From Paenibacillus wynnii (GTDB taxonomy: Bacteria > Bacillota > Bacilli > Paenibacillales > Paenibacillaceae), in contig NZ_JAUSTK010000036.1 in assembly GCF_030812855.1 (NCBI RefSeq), positions 1 through 49,068 on the forward strand: a stretch of 49,068 bases of DNA, in the 5' to 3' direction. The notes beneath the pieces are model-generated. The model was not told the origin of the DNA. It saw only the letters and a program-made list of their open reading frames with translations, and made no database searches. Positions 1 through 8,911 of the stretch are shown here, piece by piece (the first letter of the stretch is position 1; the number at the start of each line of letters is the position of its first letter). The translations under genes and the position numbers were made by a program.

Positions 1-204
1 GGACCTGGAGGGCCTGCGATCCCACCGGGTCCGACAACTCCCGCGGGACCTGCAGGACTTGCGGGTCCTATGGCGCCAGCAGGTCCGTTAAGTCCCGCCG
101 GACCTACAGGACCTGGAGGGCCTGCGATCCCACCGGGTCCGACAACTCCCGCGGGACCTGCAGGACTTGCGGGTCCTATGGCGCCAGCAGGTCCGTTAAG
201 TCCG
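1..204. repeat. 108-bp tandem repeat inside the collagen-like gene
   Basis: The segment starting at base 1 recurs almost unchanged at base 109 and fades out near 204. It is followed by a shorter 54-bp periodicity (positions 229 and 283). Both periods are multiples of 9 bases, so they preserve the G-X-Y triplet phase of the minus-strand gene. At least one further copy may lie beyond the left edge. Confidence 0.85.
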
Positions 205-497
205 GCTAATCCCGCTAATCCAGCGGGTCCGGTGGCACCTAATGCTCCCGCCGCTCCTATGACTCCGGCTGCTCCCAGAGCTCCGGTGGCACCTAATGCT
301 CCCGCCGCACCTATGGCTCCTACTGCACCTGCTGCTATAGCTTCTGGAGAGATATTAACACGTACGATTTGCCTTTTGACGATAATCTCATTACAACAAC
401 CTTTATCTCGTGCGGAGCATTTTTTCTTGGATGGCTTTCTTTTCTTCAACGGCAAATCGCATTTTTTAATACTCTTCTTACACTCAGTAAGTCCCAT
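1..497 (-). CDS. collagen-like (G-X-Y repeat) protein, N-terminal part, runs off the left edge
   Basis: Read on the minus strand, an open frame starts with ATG at 497 behind a strong GGAGG site (506-510, 8-base spacing) and stays open to base 1. The first 50 or so residues are Lys/Cys-rich and basic. They are followed by Ala/Gly-rich G-X-Y triplets (GAIGAAGALGATG-type) and then GPA/GPP triplets typical of bacterial collagen-like proteins, for example spore-surface BclA-type filaments. One Gly position in the repeat is Ser (GPASPA). The DNA contains a 108-bp tandem repeat (36 residues, 12 triplets). The plus-strand frame over the same bases is the Pro-rich mirror of this gene. The family call is clear from the triplets; an exosporium role is inference. 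The C-terminal domain lies outside the window. Confidence 0.85.
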   Translation of the reverse strand, partial: MGLTECKKSIKKCDLPLKKRKPSKKKCSARDKGCCNEIIVKRQIVRVNISPEAIAAGAVGAIGAAGALGATGALGAAGVIGAAGALGATGPAGLAGLAGLNGPAGAIGPASPAGPAGVVGPGGIAGPPGPVGPAGLNGPAGAIGPASPAGPAGVVGPGGIAGPPG

Positions 498-675
498 ATT
501 TGACACCTCCTATAGACCTTTTGTATACTACTCCATTTACCTACGGGCGGCATGGACTTATGTCTTGTAGACCATTATCTATTTATGTACAGTTCGAGAG
601 GGGACGAGTAGTTACGAATTCTCATTAGAGAGTTGCAGGTGTGTAAGACATTCGGCGTACATAAGGTGTACAAAA

Positions 676-720
676 AAGGCTGCTCACCAAAAGGAAATAT
701 CTTCCATGGTGAGCAGCCTT
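676..720 (-). terminator. intrinsic terminator of the 745-1689 gene
   Basis: Perfect 13-bp stem (676-688 with 708-720) followed on the minus strand by a run of T (677-672). It lies 25 bases after the stop codon of the lipoprotein gene. Confidence 0.85.
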
Positions 721-744
721 GACAACCTTTTTAATTATCTTAGT

Positions 745-1689
745 CTAAAGTGGGGATGTGTACCTACTGTATTCAATTCCCATTTCCTCAAAGCTATCTC
801 CCATCTGCTCCAATAAAAATGAATTCACACCCTCCGCCCCCCACCAGTGGAGTCCAAGCACCATACCCTCTGAAGCCTCGGCAGCGAAGAGGATCGAGAA
901 CATGTCGGGGCTTATTTTACCGCCGTCATCTACACGCCATACCGAATACTCATCCTCAGCGATGGCCGGATAATTCATGAAGGTAAGCTTATCATCCTCT
1001 TTCAGCACGAAACTGAATAGCATATTCTTACCCTGCTTAACAAATTGAACAAGAAATAACTGACCTTTATCAGGTATATCAGCAAACTTCCAGATCTGCT
1101 CAATATCCCGTTGTTGAGCAGCGGATATTTCCTTCTTAACACTTGCTTCTACTTCTGTTGAACCTTCATCCGCCTTCATAGAATGGATGGTCTGAAGTGA
1201 TTTTGTATTAAAATCTGCTTGATCCGCCAGATAATAGGTCTGATCCGGGGCGGCCTTTCCTTCTACAATGGTGAACAGATATCCGGCAAGATTTTCGAAA
1301 TTCTGAGCAGTATCCCTACCGTTGTTCAGCTCATTTCCAGTCTGCCATTCCACAAACTTTACAGAAAGGACGTTGCCATTCTCCCCTATAGCACTGTTAA
1401 GCTGAGCCATGAGTTTCTCCTCACCCTCATTCTGCCCCGTAACCAATAACTGCTTGCTTTCCCCGTCAGTAAATCCAAATACCGCTTTTAACTTTCCTTT
1501 ATCCAGATAAACATCTGGTTGCTCCGATGCAGTTGGTTCAGGAGATGCAGATAGTACTGGAGAAGCAGACGCAATCCCTGCGTTGGGGGAGGGTGATGGA
1601 CTTTGCTCATTGGTATTTGAATTTTTGCTGGAATCAGAACAGCCGAGCAACAGCAGCAGAAACAACGCGAAGCCGGTGAATTTATACAT
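745..1689 (-). CDS. putative lipoprotein of unknown function
   Basis: 314 residues. The N-terminus is a lipoprotein signal: a short basic start, a Leu-rich core and an LLLLLGC lipobox, so the mature protein would be anchored by Cys to the outer face of the membrane. A Ser/Pro/Ala-rich linker (about residues 25-60) precedes a globular domain that I do not recognise. An upstream ATG at 1695 is only 1 base from the GGGGAGG site (1697-1703), whereas the ATG at 1689 has 7-base spacing and is preferred. It begins 20 bases after the stop of the cysteine synthase gene and is probably cotranscribed with it, ending at the terminator at 676-720. Confidence 0.8.
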   Translation of the reverse strand: MYKFTGFALFLLLLLGCSDSSKNSNTNEQSPSPSPNAGIASASPVLSASPEPTASEQPDVYLDKGKLKAVFGFTDGESKQLLVTGQNEGEEKLMAQLNSAIGENGNVLSVKFVEWQTGNELNNGRDTAQNFENLAGYLFTIVEGKAAPDQTYYLADQADFNTKSLQTIHSMKADEGSTEVEASVKKEISAAQQRDIEQIWKFADIPDKGQLFLVQFVKQGKNMLFSFVLKEDDKLTFMNYPAIAEDEYSVWRVDDGGKISPDMFSILFAAEASEGMVLGLHWWGAEGVNSFLLEQMGDSFEEMGIEYSRYTSPL

Positions 1690-1709
1690 TCTCATACCTC
1701 CCCGTGTAT

Positions 1710-2627
1710 TTAAAATATATCCATGCTGAGATAACGTTCCCCTGTATCAGGAGCGATGCAAAGTATCTTTTTACCGGGCCCTATACGCCGTGCCTCCTGC
1801 AGAGCAGTCCATACAGCGGCACCACCCGATGGACCTATCAGGATTCCTTCATGTGCAGCCATTGCTCGAACCGTATCCAGTGCATCTTGGTCAGATACTT
1901 GGATAATTTCGTCATATACGCTGGTATTCAGAATCGCTGGAACAAATCCCGGACTCGTTCCCACAAGCTTATGCGGCCCAGGCTCTCCACCTGATAGTAC
2001 CGGTGATCCCTGCGGCTCCACAACTAGAATACGGATCTGCGGCAAATTCTGCCGAAGGACTTCACCTGTACCGGTAATGGTGCCACCCGTTCCTGAAGTA
2101 GCAACGAATACATCCAGCTTCCCCGCCATCTGCTCTAATATCTCGACAGCAGTTGTTGTCCGGTGAATATCAGGGTTGGCTTTATTCTCGAACTGCTGTG
2201 GAATAAAGCTGTTCTCGACCTCCTGTCCAAGCTCAAGCGCCTTGGCAATTGCCCCGGGCATACGTTCTGCTGCAGGAGTGAGCACGACTTCAGCACCGTA
2301 TGCTTTTAGAATATTAATCCGTTCCTTTGTCATGTTGTCAGGCATCACTAGAATGGCCCGGTACCCCTTAGCCGCCGCATTCATAGCCAGCCCTATTCCG
2401 GTATTTCCACTTGTCGGTTCAATAATAGTACCGCCCGGCTTCAATTGACCCTCCATTTCAGCCCTATGAATCAGATTGTAAGCAGCACGATCCTTAACAC
2501 TGCCACTGGGATTGAAATACTCCAGCTTAACATATAGTTCGGCATCACCGGGTCCTGTTAAACGGTTCAAGCGTACGACAGGTGTATCCCCAATCAGCTC
2601 CGTAATATCATTGACTACTTTATGCAC
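1710..2627 (-). CDS. cysK: cysteine synthase (O-acetylserine sulfhydrylase), PLP-dependent
   Basis: 305 residues, normal for CysK. Seen: the PLP-lysine motif SGSVKDR (K45), the substrate loop PTSGNTG (71-77), the phosphate-binding GTGGT (179-183) and GPSGG (265-269). The family converts O-acetylserine and sulfide to cysteine in the cytoplasm. The start is GTG behind AAGGAGG with about 10-base spacing; no in-frame ATG competes. The usual IxGIGxGFVP-like segment reads LVGTSPGFVP here, so a CysK paralogue with a modified substrate preference cannot be excluded. The lipoprotein gene follows closely downstream. No S-box or T-box leader was recognised upstream. Confidence 0.92.
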   Translation of the reverse strand: MHKVVNDITELIGDTPVVRLNRLTGPGDAELYVKLEYFNPSGSVKDRAAYNLIHRAEMEGQLKPGGTIIEPTSGNTGIGLAMNAAAKGYRAILVMPDNMTKERINILKAYGAEVVLTPAAERMPGAIAKALELGQEVENSFIPQQFENKANPDIHRTTTAVEILEQMAGKLDVFVATSGTGGTITGTGEVLRQNLPQIRILVVEPQGSPVLSGGEPGPHKLVGTSPGFVPAILNTSVYDEIIQVSDQDALDTVRAMAAHEGILIGPSGGAAVWTALQEARRIGPGKKILCIAPDTGERYLSMDIF

Positions 2628-2714
2628 TATGATGAGCCTCCTTCATTCCAGTTCACTTCAGAATCATTGTACCTTGGCGTAAGACTCCTGTCGATTCGGC
2701 CATGGACAGTAGAA

Positions 2715-2750
2715 GAAGCCGTCTCCCCCATAACAGCGGGACACGGCTTC
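2715..2750 (-). terminator. hairpin terminator after the alpha-1,3-glucanase gene
   Basis: The arms GAAGCCGT...ACGGCTTC with extra C/G pairs lie 24 bases after the glucanase stop codon. The U tract after the stem is poor (TTCTTCT), so termination may be incomplete or rely on stem strength. Confidence 0.6.
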
Positions 2751-2773
2751 CTAGTTCTTTGAAGCTTTGAAGT

Positions 2774-5700
2774 TTAAGGATTAACGTTAATTGTAAAGGT
2801 CGAAGTGGTGTTCTTAATAGCCGTGACCGTGTTTGTAATCTTCAAATTATTAAAGGTTACTGAACCGACTGCCGGGCCTTGACCGGCTTCAGCAGCCTCA
2901 TTCGCCCAGATACCGACACCTGATTTAGCGTCAAAAGCATCCCCGCTCTTCTGTGCACCGGAAATCGTGATGTTCGTAAAGATCGTATCTGTTACCGGAT
3001 TCTGCGGAGTAGAGCCGGAGTAATTGGTTTGGAACATGATCCCGTGATAGGTTGGATCGATGATATCCACATCACTGACCCGAATACCTTGGAATACCTT
3101 GGAGGCCGAGAATACCCAGATAGCCGGGAACGTCTGCTGGCCCCAGAAATGTCCGCCTGCACGAACAATCGTAATGTTCTGAAAGTTCGTAGTTGGAGAA
3201 GCCCCAAATCCATTCATCGGATAACCAAAGTCCAGTGAACTGATCGTAATACCCGAGTAGCAAAGCGTATCTGCAATGTAAATGTTGCGGAAAGTATTAG
3301 CATAACCGCCATAAACGGCTACACCCGCCGCGCGCCAAGTTAGGATTGAAGTCAGATTCTCATACACATTATCCTTCATATCTGCTCCACCGGAATCAAT
3401 CGCAGAGAATAATGCAAAGCTGTCATCACCGGTAGCTCGAGCTTCCACATTAGATACCAAATTGTTTGTACTGCCGTTAGTCATATTAATACCATCGGCA
3501 AAGGTGTTGCGAATACGCGAGTTTGTAATTTTCATGTTGTCTGTGTTAGCTCCCCAGTACATACATACCTGATGCTCTGTCCAGATGTTGTCTATGGTAA
3601 TGTTAGCCACATTCGAGAAGTCGAATACTTTTCCGGGACCGTCTATACGTGAGGTGTAATTGCCGAAGTAAGCAAAATTCGCAAAGGTTGATCCGTTTGC
3701 CGTATCGCTTGCTCTGAATCCGATATCGGTGTTGGCCTGACTAGTCGGAGCTACAAACCGAGTGTACCAAGGTCCGGCGCCAATGACTTTTACCGCTTTG
3801 CCATAGACTTGGAATTTGCTTGAAGTCTCGTACGTTCCAGTTGGCAAGTATACACCTACGAGATTACCGGTTGTGTCCATACGAACTTTATCCAGTGCAT
3901 TTTGCACATCCTGATGTGTGAAACCGGCAGGTACTGTATATTTCGCCGGATCAGGATTGGCAATCGGTGATACCTGTTCCAAACTGATGAAGTCTATCGC
4001 ATATTGTGAAGTGTTCGCGGAATCTTTTTGTAATTTAATTGTACTTCCGGCTGGGATTGTAGAATCGAACATGATATTCGCTTCATCATAGATATGGCGC
4101 GGAGCACCGGAGCTTGGCGAATTGCCAGGGCTTGTCTCCGATCCGTATAACCACGCATATTTGGAGGTAAGGCTAATCGCCTTACTGAAGACTCCGTTCA
4201 CATAAATGTTGAGCGTAGCATTGGTTCCATCCCCGCTGGCTCCATCGGGAATGGAGAAGCGAGTTACAAGGGTGTTGCTGCTGGCTTTAGTCGTGAATTC
4301 TACATAACTTCCTGTAGTATTCAGTGTTACCGCTCTTCTACCGGATGCCTCTCCGGCGAGATCGCCGATATTACGATTGGCAATAAGCTTAACCGCTCCG
4401 CCGCCGACAATACCATCCTCTGCTTCATACATATCGTAAGGCATATTAGCCCCGCGGCCTATAAAGAGAGATTGTGTCGCGATGTTATTGGCCCGCTTTA
4501 CAGGAAGTTCATTTGTATCCACAGCAATTTCACTTTTTACGTTATATTTGCCGTTCCCGGCAGTCCAGCTTCCCATACTGACAGGGGCAGTTGTTGCACC
4601 GGCAGCAATAACACCGTTATAAGAACCAGTTAAGGTCTTAACCACTGCATTAGTCGTAGCGTCAGTAATGGTGAGCGTGATGGCATGAGCACCCGTTGCA
4701 GAAGCGGCAGTACCTTGGTTCTTGATTGCTACCGAGAAGCTTACCGCATTTCCTCCCGCAGGATTACCTGGCGTCCAGCTTACAGAGGAGGCGACCAGAT
4801 CGGAACTTGAAACTGGTGTAACAATAAGTGATGTTGGGTTAGTAAAACTGTTGTTAGCTTCATTTATTTCAATGACGGTATTACTTTCATCGACCTTTGC
4901 GCTTAAAGCGTAGGTCGCCGCGTCTTTTGCACCAATGCTAAGAGTTACATTGCTAGAAGCACCTGCTGCTAGGGAACCGACAGGAGCCGAACCCACAAGT
5001 GTAGTCCCTAAATAGAAACTGACATTTGTTGCTCCAGAGGCAGCTGTACCGATATTTTTGACAGTTGACGTTAATGTAATAGCATCTGTCTCTACCGGGG
5101 CAAACGGAGTCCATGACATCGCTGTTACCGTCAAATCCGGATTGGCAGCCGGTGTCCCTATAATTTGAAATTCGGCAACCTGACCCGCACTAGAGCCAGA
5201 ATTTGTTGTGATTTTCAATTGAACTTCACTGGCAGTAGCAGTGACCGGAATGGTTACGGAGTTGCCACTTGAAGGATTGAAAGTATAGACCGTTGCAGGT
5301 ACAAGACTGGAAAAGGCCGATGTAGTCTGGTCGTGTCCTAGTAATTGAATCGTTTGGGTACGAGTAGCCCAAGCAGAAGCTGGATTCAGCTTCAGGACCA
5401 CAGAGGAGATGTTGGCATTGCTACCCAGATTTATACTAAGTGTATTCGGATAGCTTCCCCCTGCACCTTCCCAATACGTGTTAACATCCCCATCATTGGC
5501 GTTGCCGGGTACAAAAGTAAACACTGATGACGAGGCGCTAACCGTTTTATTCAGAGACAGATTGGTTCCTGGACCCGTTGTCGGTGTTGCTGTAGGTGTC
5601 ACGGTTGCTGTAGGTGTGACTGTTGGTGTAGGCGTTGGTGTTGCTGTCGGTGTTGCTGTTGGAGTGACAGTCGGCGTTGGAGTTGCTGTCGGCGTTGTAG

Positions 5701-6616
5701 ACGGACTGACATTCAAGTTGTCCAAGTTAACATTACCGGTGTCCGTAGAGTCGTATTTATAAGCAATCGTATTCACACCTGCCGTTAAAGCTAATGTCTC
5801 GGTCTTGGTTGACCAAGTATCCCAGTTCGCTAAATTCACAAGAGAAGTTTGTTTGATTTTAGCACCATTCACATAAAGGCTAACCGTCTTTGTACTGCCG
5901 GATGCATTAGCGTATCTCAACGTTGCATCATAATTCCCTACGGAAGCAGCATTGACGGTGAATGTTGTAGTGGCACCTGATGCCAAATACCCGTCTACAA
6001 AACCCGTTCCCGTATACCCGGTATGGTCCGTATTTATATTGGCACCGCCGGATAATGCTGCCGCTTCCGCTTCATAAGCTCCTGACGGTATAGAAGTCGT
6101 TCCATACACTTCCAGTTCAGATAACTGTGCTGCCGGCCAAGCTGTATTCGCTGTGAAATTTACTTTGACATATCTCACGCTTGCTGCTGAAAAGTTAATG
6201 GTAACCGTATTCGATGAACTTGCTGGACTAAACGTATAGTTTGCAGAAGACACTAGATTAGTATAAGTGGAGTCATTACTACTTCCTTGTACAGACAGGG
6301 TTTGCATTCTTGTCTCCCATGTCGGCGGAAGCTTGAGTACAACCTGGTTTACGGAACTGGTCCCACCCAAATCTACTCTGATCCATTGCGGAAAAGCATT
6401 ACTGGCACTCTCCCAGTAGGTTCCCTGATTAGAATCGTTCGCGTTCGACGCTACATACACATCACCTACCGAGCTTGAAGTGATACTTTTGCCTTGAGCC
6501 AAATTCCCGGCAGCTGAACTAACTGACGGAAAAAGCGCCAATTGCCCTGCGATTAATGCAATAGTTAATAGATACATTAGGACTGATTTCCTTGCAGAAG
6601 ATTTGCGTTTTATCAC
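2774..6616 (-). CDS. secreted modular alpha-1,3-glucanase (mutanase), GH87
   Basis: 1280 residues. The start is GTG at 6616 with GGAGG 8 bases upstream; longer starts have no ribosome site. Order: signal peptide (about 1-36), discoidin/F5-8C domain (37-174), CBM6/35-like module (178-304), Thr-Pro linker (306-349), second discoidin domain (350-488), two CARDB-like repeats (about 492-720), a CBM6-like module, then a right-handed beta-helix catalytic domain (about 880-1280). Three Asp, D1041 and the pair D1064-D1065, have the 23-residue spacing of the catalytic Asp residues described for GH87 mutanases. The discoidin/CBM/TP/discoidin order resembles Agl-KA of Bacillus circulans. The enzyme would cleave alpha-1,3-glucan of fungal walls or dental glucan outside the cell. 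It is monocistronic, with its own promoter and cre site. Confidence 0.92.
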   Translation of the reverse strand: MIKRKSSARKSVLMYLLTIALIAGQLALFPSVSSAAGNLAQGKSITSSSVGDVYVASNANDSNQGTYWESASNAFPQWIRVDLGGTSSVNQVVLKLPPTWETRMQTLSVQGSSNDSTYTNLVSSANYTFSPASSSNTVTINFSAASVRYVKVNFTANTAWPAAQLSELEVYGTTSIPSGAYEAEAAALSGGANINTDHTGYTGTGFVDGYLASGATTTFTVNAASVGNYDATLRYANASGSTKTVSLYVNGAKIKQTSLVNLANWDTWSTKTETLALTAGVNTIAYKYDSTDTGNVNLDNLNVSPSTTPTATPTPTVTPTATPTATPTPTPTVTPTATVTPTATPTTGPGTNLSLNKTVSASSSVFTFVPGNANDGDVNTYWEGAGGSYPNTLSINLGSNANISSVVLKLNPASAWATRTQTIQLLGHDQTTSAFSSLVPATVYTFNPSSGNSVTIPVTATASEVQLKITTNSGSSAGQVAEFQIIGTPAANPDLTVTAMSWTPFAPVETDAITLTSTVKNIGTAASGATNVSFYLGTTLVGSAPVGSLAAGASSNVTLSIGAKDAATYALSAKVDESNTVIEINEANNSFTNPTSLIVTPVSSSDLVASSVSWTPGNPAGGNAVSFSVAIKNQGTAASATGAHAITLTITDATTNAVVKTLTGSYNGVIAAGATTAPVSMGSWTAGNGKYNVKSEIAVDTNELPVKRANNIATQSLFIGRGANMPYDMYEAEDGIVGGGAVKLIANRNIGDLAGEASGRRAVTLNTTGSYVEFTTKASSNTLVTRFSIPDGASGDGTNATLNIYVNGVFSKAISLTSKYAWLYGSETSPGNSPSSGAPRHIYDEANIMFDSTIPAGSTIKLQKDSANTSQYAIDFISLEQVSPIANPDPAKYTVPAGFTHQDVQNALDKVRMDTTGNLVGVYLPTGTYETSSKFQVYGKAVKVIGAGPWYTRFVAPTSQANTDIGFRASDTANGSTFANFAYFGNYTSRIDGPGKVFDFSNVANITIDNIWTEHQVCMYWGANTDNMKITNSRIRNTFADGINMTNGSTNNLVSNVEARATGDDSFALFSAIDSGGADMKDNVYENLTSILTWRAAGVAVYGGYANTFRNIYIADTLCYSGITISSLDFGYPMNGFGASPTTNFQNITIVRAGGHFWGQQTFPAIWVFSASKVFQGIRVSDVDIIDPTYHGIMFQTNYSGSTPQNPVTDTIFTNITISGAQKSGDAFDAKSGVGIWANEAAEAGQGPAVGSVTFNNLKITNTVTAIKNTTSTFTINVNP

Positions 6617-6683
6617 TTTAACAACCTCCTCCAAAATTTTGTGGAGCTGCGTCACAGCCAGAATCACTTTTGTCAATCCATTA

Positions 6684-6699
6684 TTGTATACGCTTTCAA
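6684..6699 (-). promoter_or_regulatory. CcpA cre site of the glucanase gene
   Basis: TTGAAAGCGTATACAA on the minus strand matches the consensus WTGNNARCGNWWWCAW at every position. It sits just downstream of the -10 box, over the expected early transcribed region, the usual place for CcpA repression. Confidence 0.8.
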
Positions 6700-6709
6700 A
6701 AATGATCCC

Positions 6710-6738
6710 CTTATAAAGAACCGCCTCCTAATTATCAA
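6710..6738 (-). promoter_or_regulatory. sigma-A promoter of the glucanase gene
   Basis: TTGATA (6738-6733), 17-base spacer, TATAAG (6715-6710); each box is one base from consensus. Transcription would begin near 6703, immediately before the cre site. Confidence 0.7.
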
Positions 6739-6820
6739 TATTCAAGCACCCTACGGAGTCCTAGTATCTAACTGACAGCCTGTTTTATCAAAACCTCCGA
6801 ATGACTCCCTAGACTCACAT

Positions 6821-6883
6821 AAAAAAAGAACGGTCTTCCTTTGCTTCATCTGCATAGCTGCAATTTCGCAAAAGGAGTGACCG
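6821..6883 (-). terminator. long hairpin terminator after the chemoreceptor gene, with internal hairpin
   Basis: On the minus strand the arm from 6883 (CGGTC.CTCCTTT.GC) pairs with the arm ending at 6831 (GCAAAGGA.GACCG) and is followed by a T-rich tract (TTCTTTTTTT). An inner TGCA-GCTA-TGCA hairpin sits in the loop. It lies between the chemoreceptor stop (7045) and the glucanase promoter, so it probably ends the chemoreceptor transcript. The remaining bases of the 6740-7044 gap show no gene. Confidence 0.75.
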
Positions 6884-7044
6884 AACCTCGGAGGATGCTT
6901 GTACCCTAATTAATGCCCTAACTCTTATTGGTAATAATATAAGAGATAGCATTCTTTAAGGCGATGGCAAATTCTATGATTTGTGTGTGTTATATTACGT
7001 TCTTATCCTTATTTTCCATTAATTAGTGCACTCTACTCCACTAT

Positions 7045-8745
7045 CTACACATTAAATCTGGCTACCAACCCTTGAAGCCCCTTAGCCATTGTACTTAATG
7101 CGCTCGCGGAAGAAGCAATTTGTTCCACAGAGGCCATTTGCTCTTGTGAAGCTGCCGAGATATTTTGGGTATTTCCAGCGGTAGTTTCTGAGATTTGTGT
7201 AACCGAACGAATGGATTCAACAATGTCTTCTGTAGCTGCAGAAATTTCCTCTACCGCACCCGACACTTCCTGAACCTGTCCTGTCAATCCATCTATGGAC
7301 AAGCGAATCTCACCGAAGGAGCGTCCGGCAGCAGCCATAATTCCTGTTCCTTCCTGAACCTCAACCATACTGCCCTTCATTTTGGCCATAGCAAGATCAG
7401 CATCCGATTGTATAGCCTGAGCCATGTCCGCGATGCGGTTAGCGGATTCTGCCGATTGCTCAGCCAATTTCCGCACCTGATCCGCAACCACAGCAAAACC
7501 TCTGCCCTGCTCCCCTGCGCGGGCGGCCTCTATTGTCGCATTCAGCGCCAGCATATTAGTCTCTGAGGCAATTCCTTTTATACTATCCACAATGGTTCCA
7601 ATCTCCTGGGAGTGCCTCACGAATCCATTCACCTGTTCGGAGAGGGTCTTAATGGACAAATTGATCGATCCCATCTGATTAATGGCGGCTTGTATGGATC
7701 TATCCCCCGTAACCGCGAATTCAGAAGAACGCAGTGAAGCTTCGGAAATATCCTGAACGCTTGCAGCAATTTGCCCAATACCCATTGAAATCTCAGAGAG
7801 TGTTGTCATATTCGTCTGCAAATCACTCATCTGCTGGCCTGCTCCTGATGCTACTTCCCCCATAATGTCAGCGATTCTTTCAGTAGCTCGTGCGGTTTGA
7901 CCGCTATCTGAAGTTAGCTTGGCAGAGGATATTGCCAGACCAGCCGCCGATTGGGTAACCTGTCCAATCATGGCCCCAAGATTTTCTGTCATTTTATTAA
8001 AGTTGTTAGCCAGTTCACCGATCTCGTCCTTCGTACGAACATTCAGCTTGCGCGTTAGATCCGCGTCCCCGGAGGCAATCTCACTTAGCTGTTTGTTCAC
8101 ATCATGCAGCGGTTTTACAATACGTCCAGAGATTAACAAGGCAAGGATCGCTGCCAAAACAACCGATAAACCCGTCACACTAAGACTGATGATCATAGCG
8201 AGTTGACGTTGGGAATCCGCTAGACTTTGATCGGTTTCTATTTCCTTTGTAAGCATCTCCTGAAAGACCACCTGAGATTCAATCATGGAATCCAAGGATA
8301 AACCGGTGAATTTGTTATGCGCACTGGGGAAGTTGCCCTCTTTTGCCAGCGCGAAGGATTCCTTCAGTACATTTAAATATTTATTCCACCTGTCTTCCAA
8401 GTCTGTTATTCCTATCCCTTCACCTTCACTCAGTCCATTATTCTTCAATTCTGTGATCGCCGCTGTTATCGTAGGAAGAAGTGCGTCATACTTAGACTTA
8501 TATGTGTTTCTGTTCTCATCCGTATTGCTCATAATATAACGTGAGCCCAGTTCGTCAGCTGTCCGAATTTTATCCGTCAGATCCTGAACCATAGATAGCT
8601 TATTCCAATTGTGGTTAACCTTATCTGTCAGCATAGAAGCCTTCACCTGAAAAAACGTATTGCCTACAATAGCCACAAGAAACAATACAATTACAGCAGT
8701 GAAGCCCAGTAATATTTTGAACCGTATACTTTTTCTTTTCAACAT
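7045..8745 (-). CDS. methyl-accepting chemotaxis protein
   Basis: 566 residues. The start is the ATG at 8745 with GGAGG at 8754-8758; the upstream ATG has no ribosome site. Layout: first membrane helix (about 10-32), an extracellular four-helix-bundle type sensor region of about 150 residues, second helix (about 190-210), HAMP linker, then the cytoplasmic signalling domain. The hairpin tip carries the highly conserved EAARAGEQGRGFAVVADQVR motif, which contacts CheA/CheW. The ligand cannot be read from the sequence. It is monocistronic, ending at the hairpin near 6830. The chemosensory genes themselves are not in the window. Confidence 0.93.
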   Translation of the reverse strand: MLKRKSIRFKILLGFTAVIVLFLVAIVGNTFFQVKASMLTDKVNHNWNKLSMVQDLTDKIRTADELGSRYIMSNTDENRNTYKSKYDALLPTITAAITELKNNGLSEGEGIGITDLEDRWNKYLNVLKESFALAKEGNFPSAHNKFTGLSLDSMIESQVVFQEMLTKEIETDQSLADSQRQLAMIISLSVTGLSVVLAAILALLISGRIVKPLHDVNKQLSEIASGDADLTRKLNVRTKDEIGELANNFNKMTENLGAMIGQVTQSAAGLAISSAKLTSDSGQTARATERIADIMGEVASGAGQQMSDLQTNMTTLSEISMGIGQIAASVQDISEASLRSSEFAVTGDRSIQAAINQMGSINLSIKTLSEQVNGFVRHSQEIGTIVDSIKGIASETNMLALNATIEAARAGEQGRGFAVVADQVRKLAEQSAESANRIADMAQAIQSDADLAMAKMKGSMVEVQEGTGIMAAAGRSFGEIRLSIDGLTGQVQEVSGAVEEISAATEDIVESIRSVTQISETTAGNTQNISAASQEQMASVEQIASSASALSTMAKGLQGLVARFNV

Positions 8746-8860
8746 GATCCATTCCTCCGTATCGTTATGCAACTCTATGTATTTTTTTATACTAAAGGCG
8801 AAAGCTTAAATGAATCTGAAACTCAACTGAATGTTAGTTTAAAGTATATTTTTGAACACA

Positions 8861-8902
8861 AAAAAACCGCTTTACTCGAGCTGCTGCTCCATAGTAAGCG
8901 GT
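8861..8902 (-). terminator. intrinsic terminator after the Crp/Fnr-type gene
   Basis: ACCGCTTACT pairs with AGTAAAGCGGT around a roughly 16-base loop, followed by seven T on the minus strand. It begins 10 bases after the stop codon at 8912. Confidence 0.85.
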
Positions 8903-8911
8903 CTTAAAAAA

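Noticed and set aside
70..570. Pro/Ala/Gly-rich plus-strand frame of 166 codons
   Set aside because: It mirrors the minus-strand collagen-like gene, which has a strong ribosome site and regular G-X-Y triplets; the plus frame has no ribosome site.
5478..5762. Plus-strand frame with Val-Gly repeats
   Set aside because: It is the reverse of the Thr-Pro linker of the GH87 enzyme, whose frame is certain.
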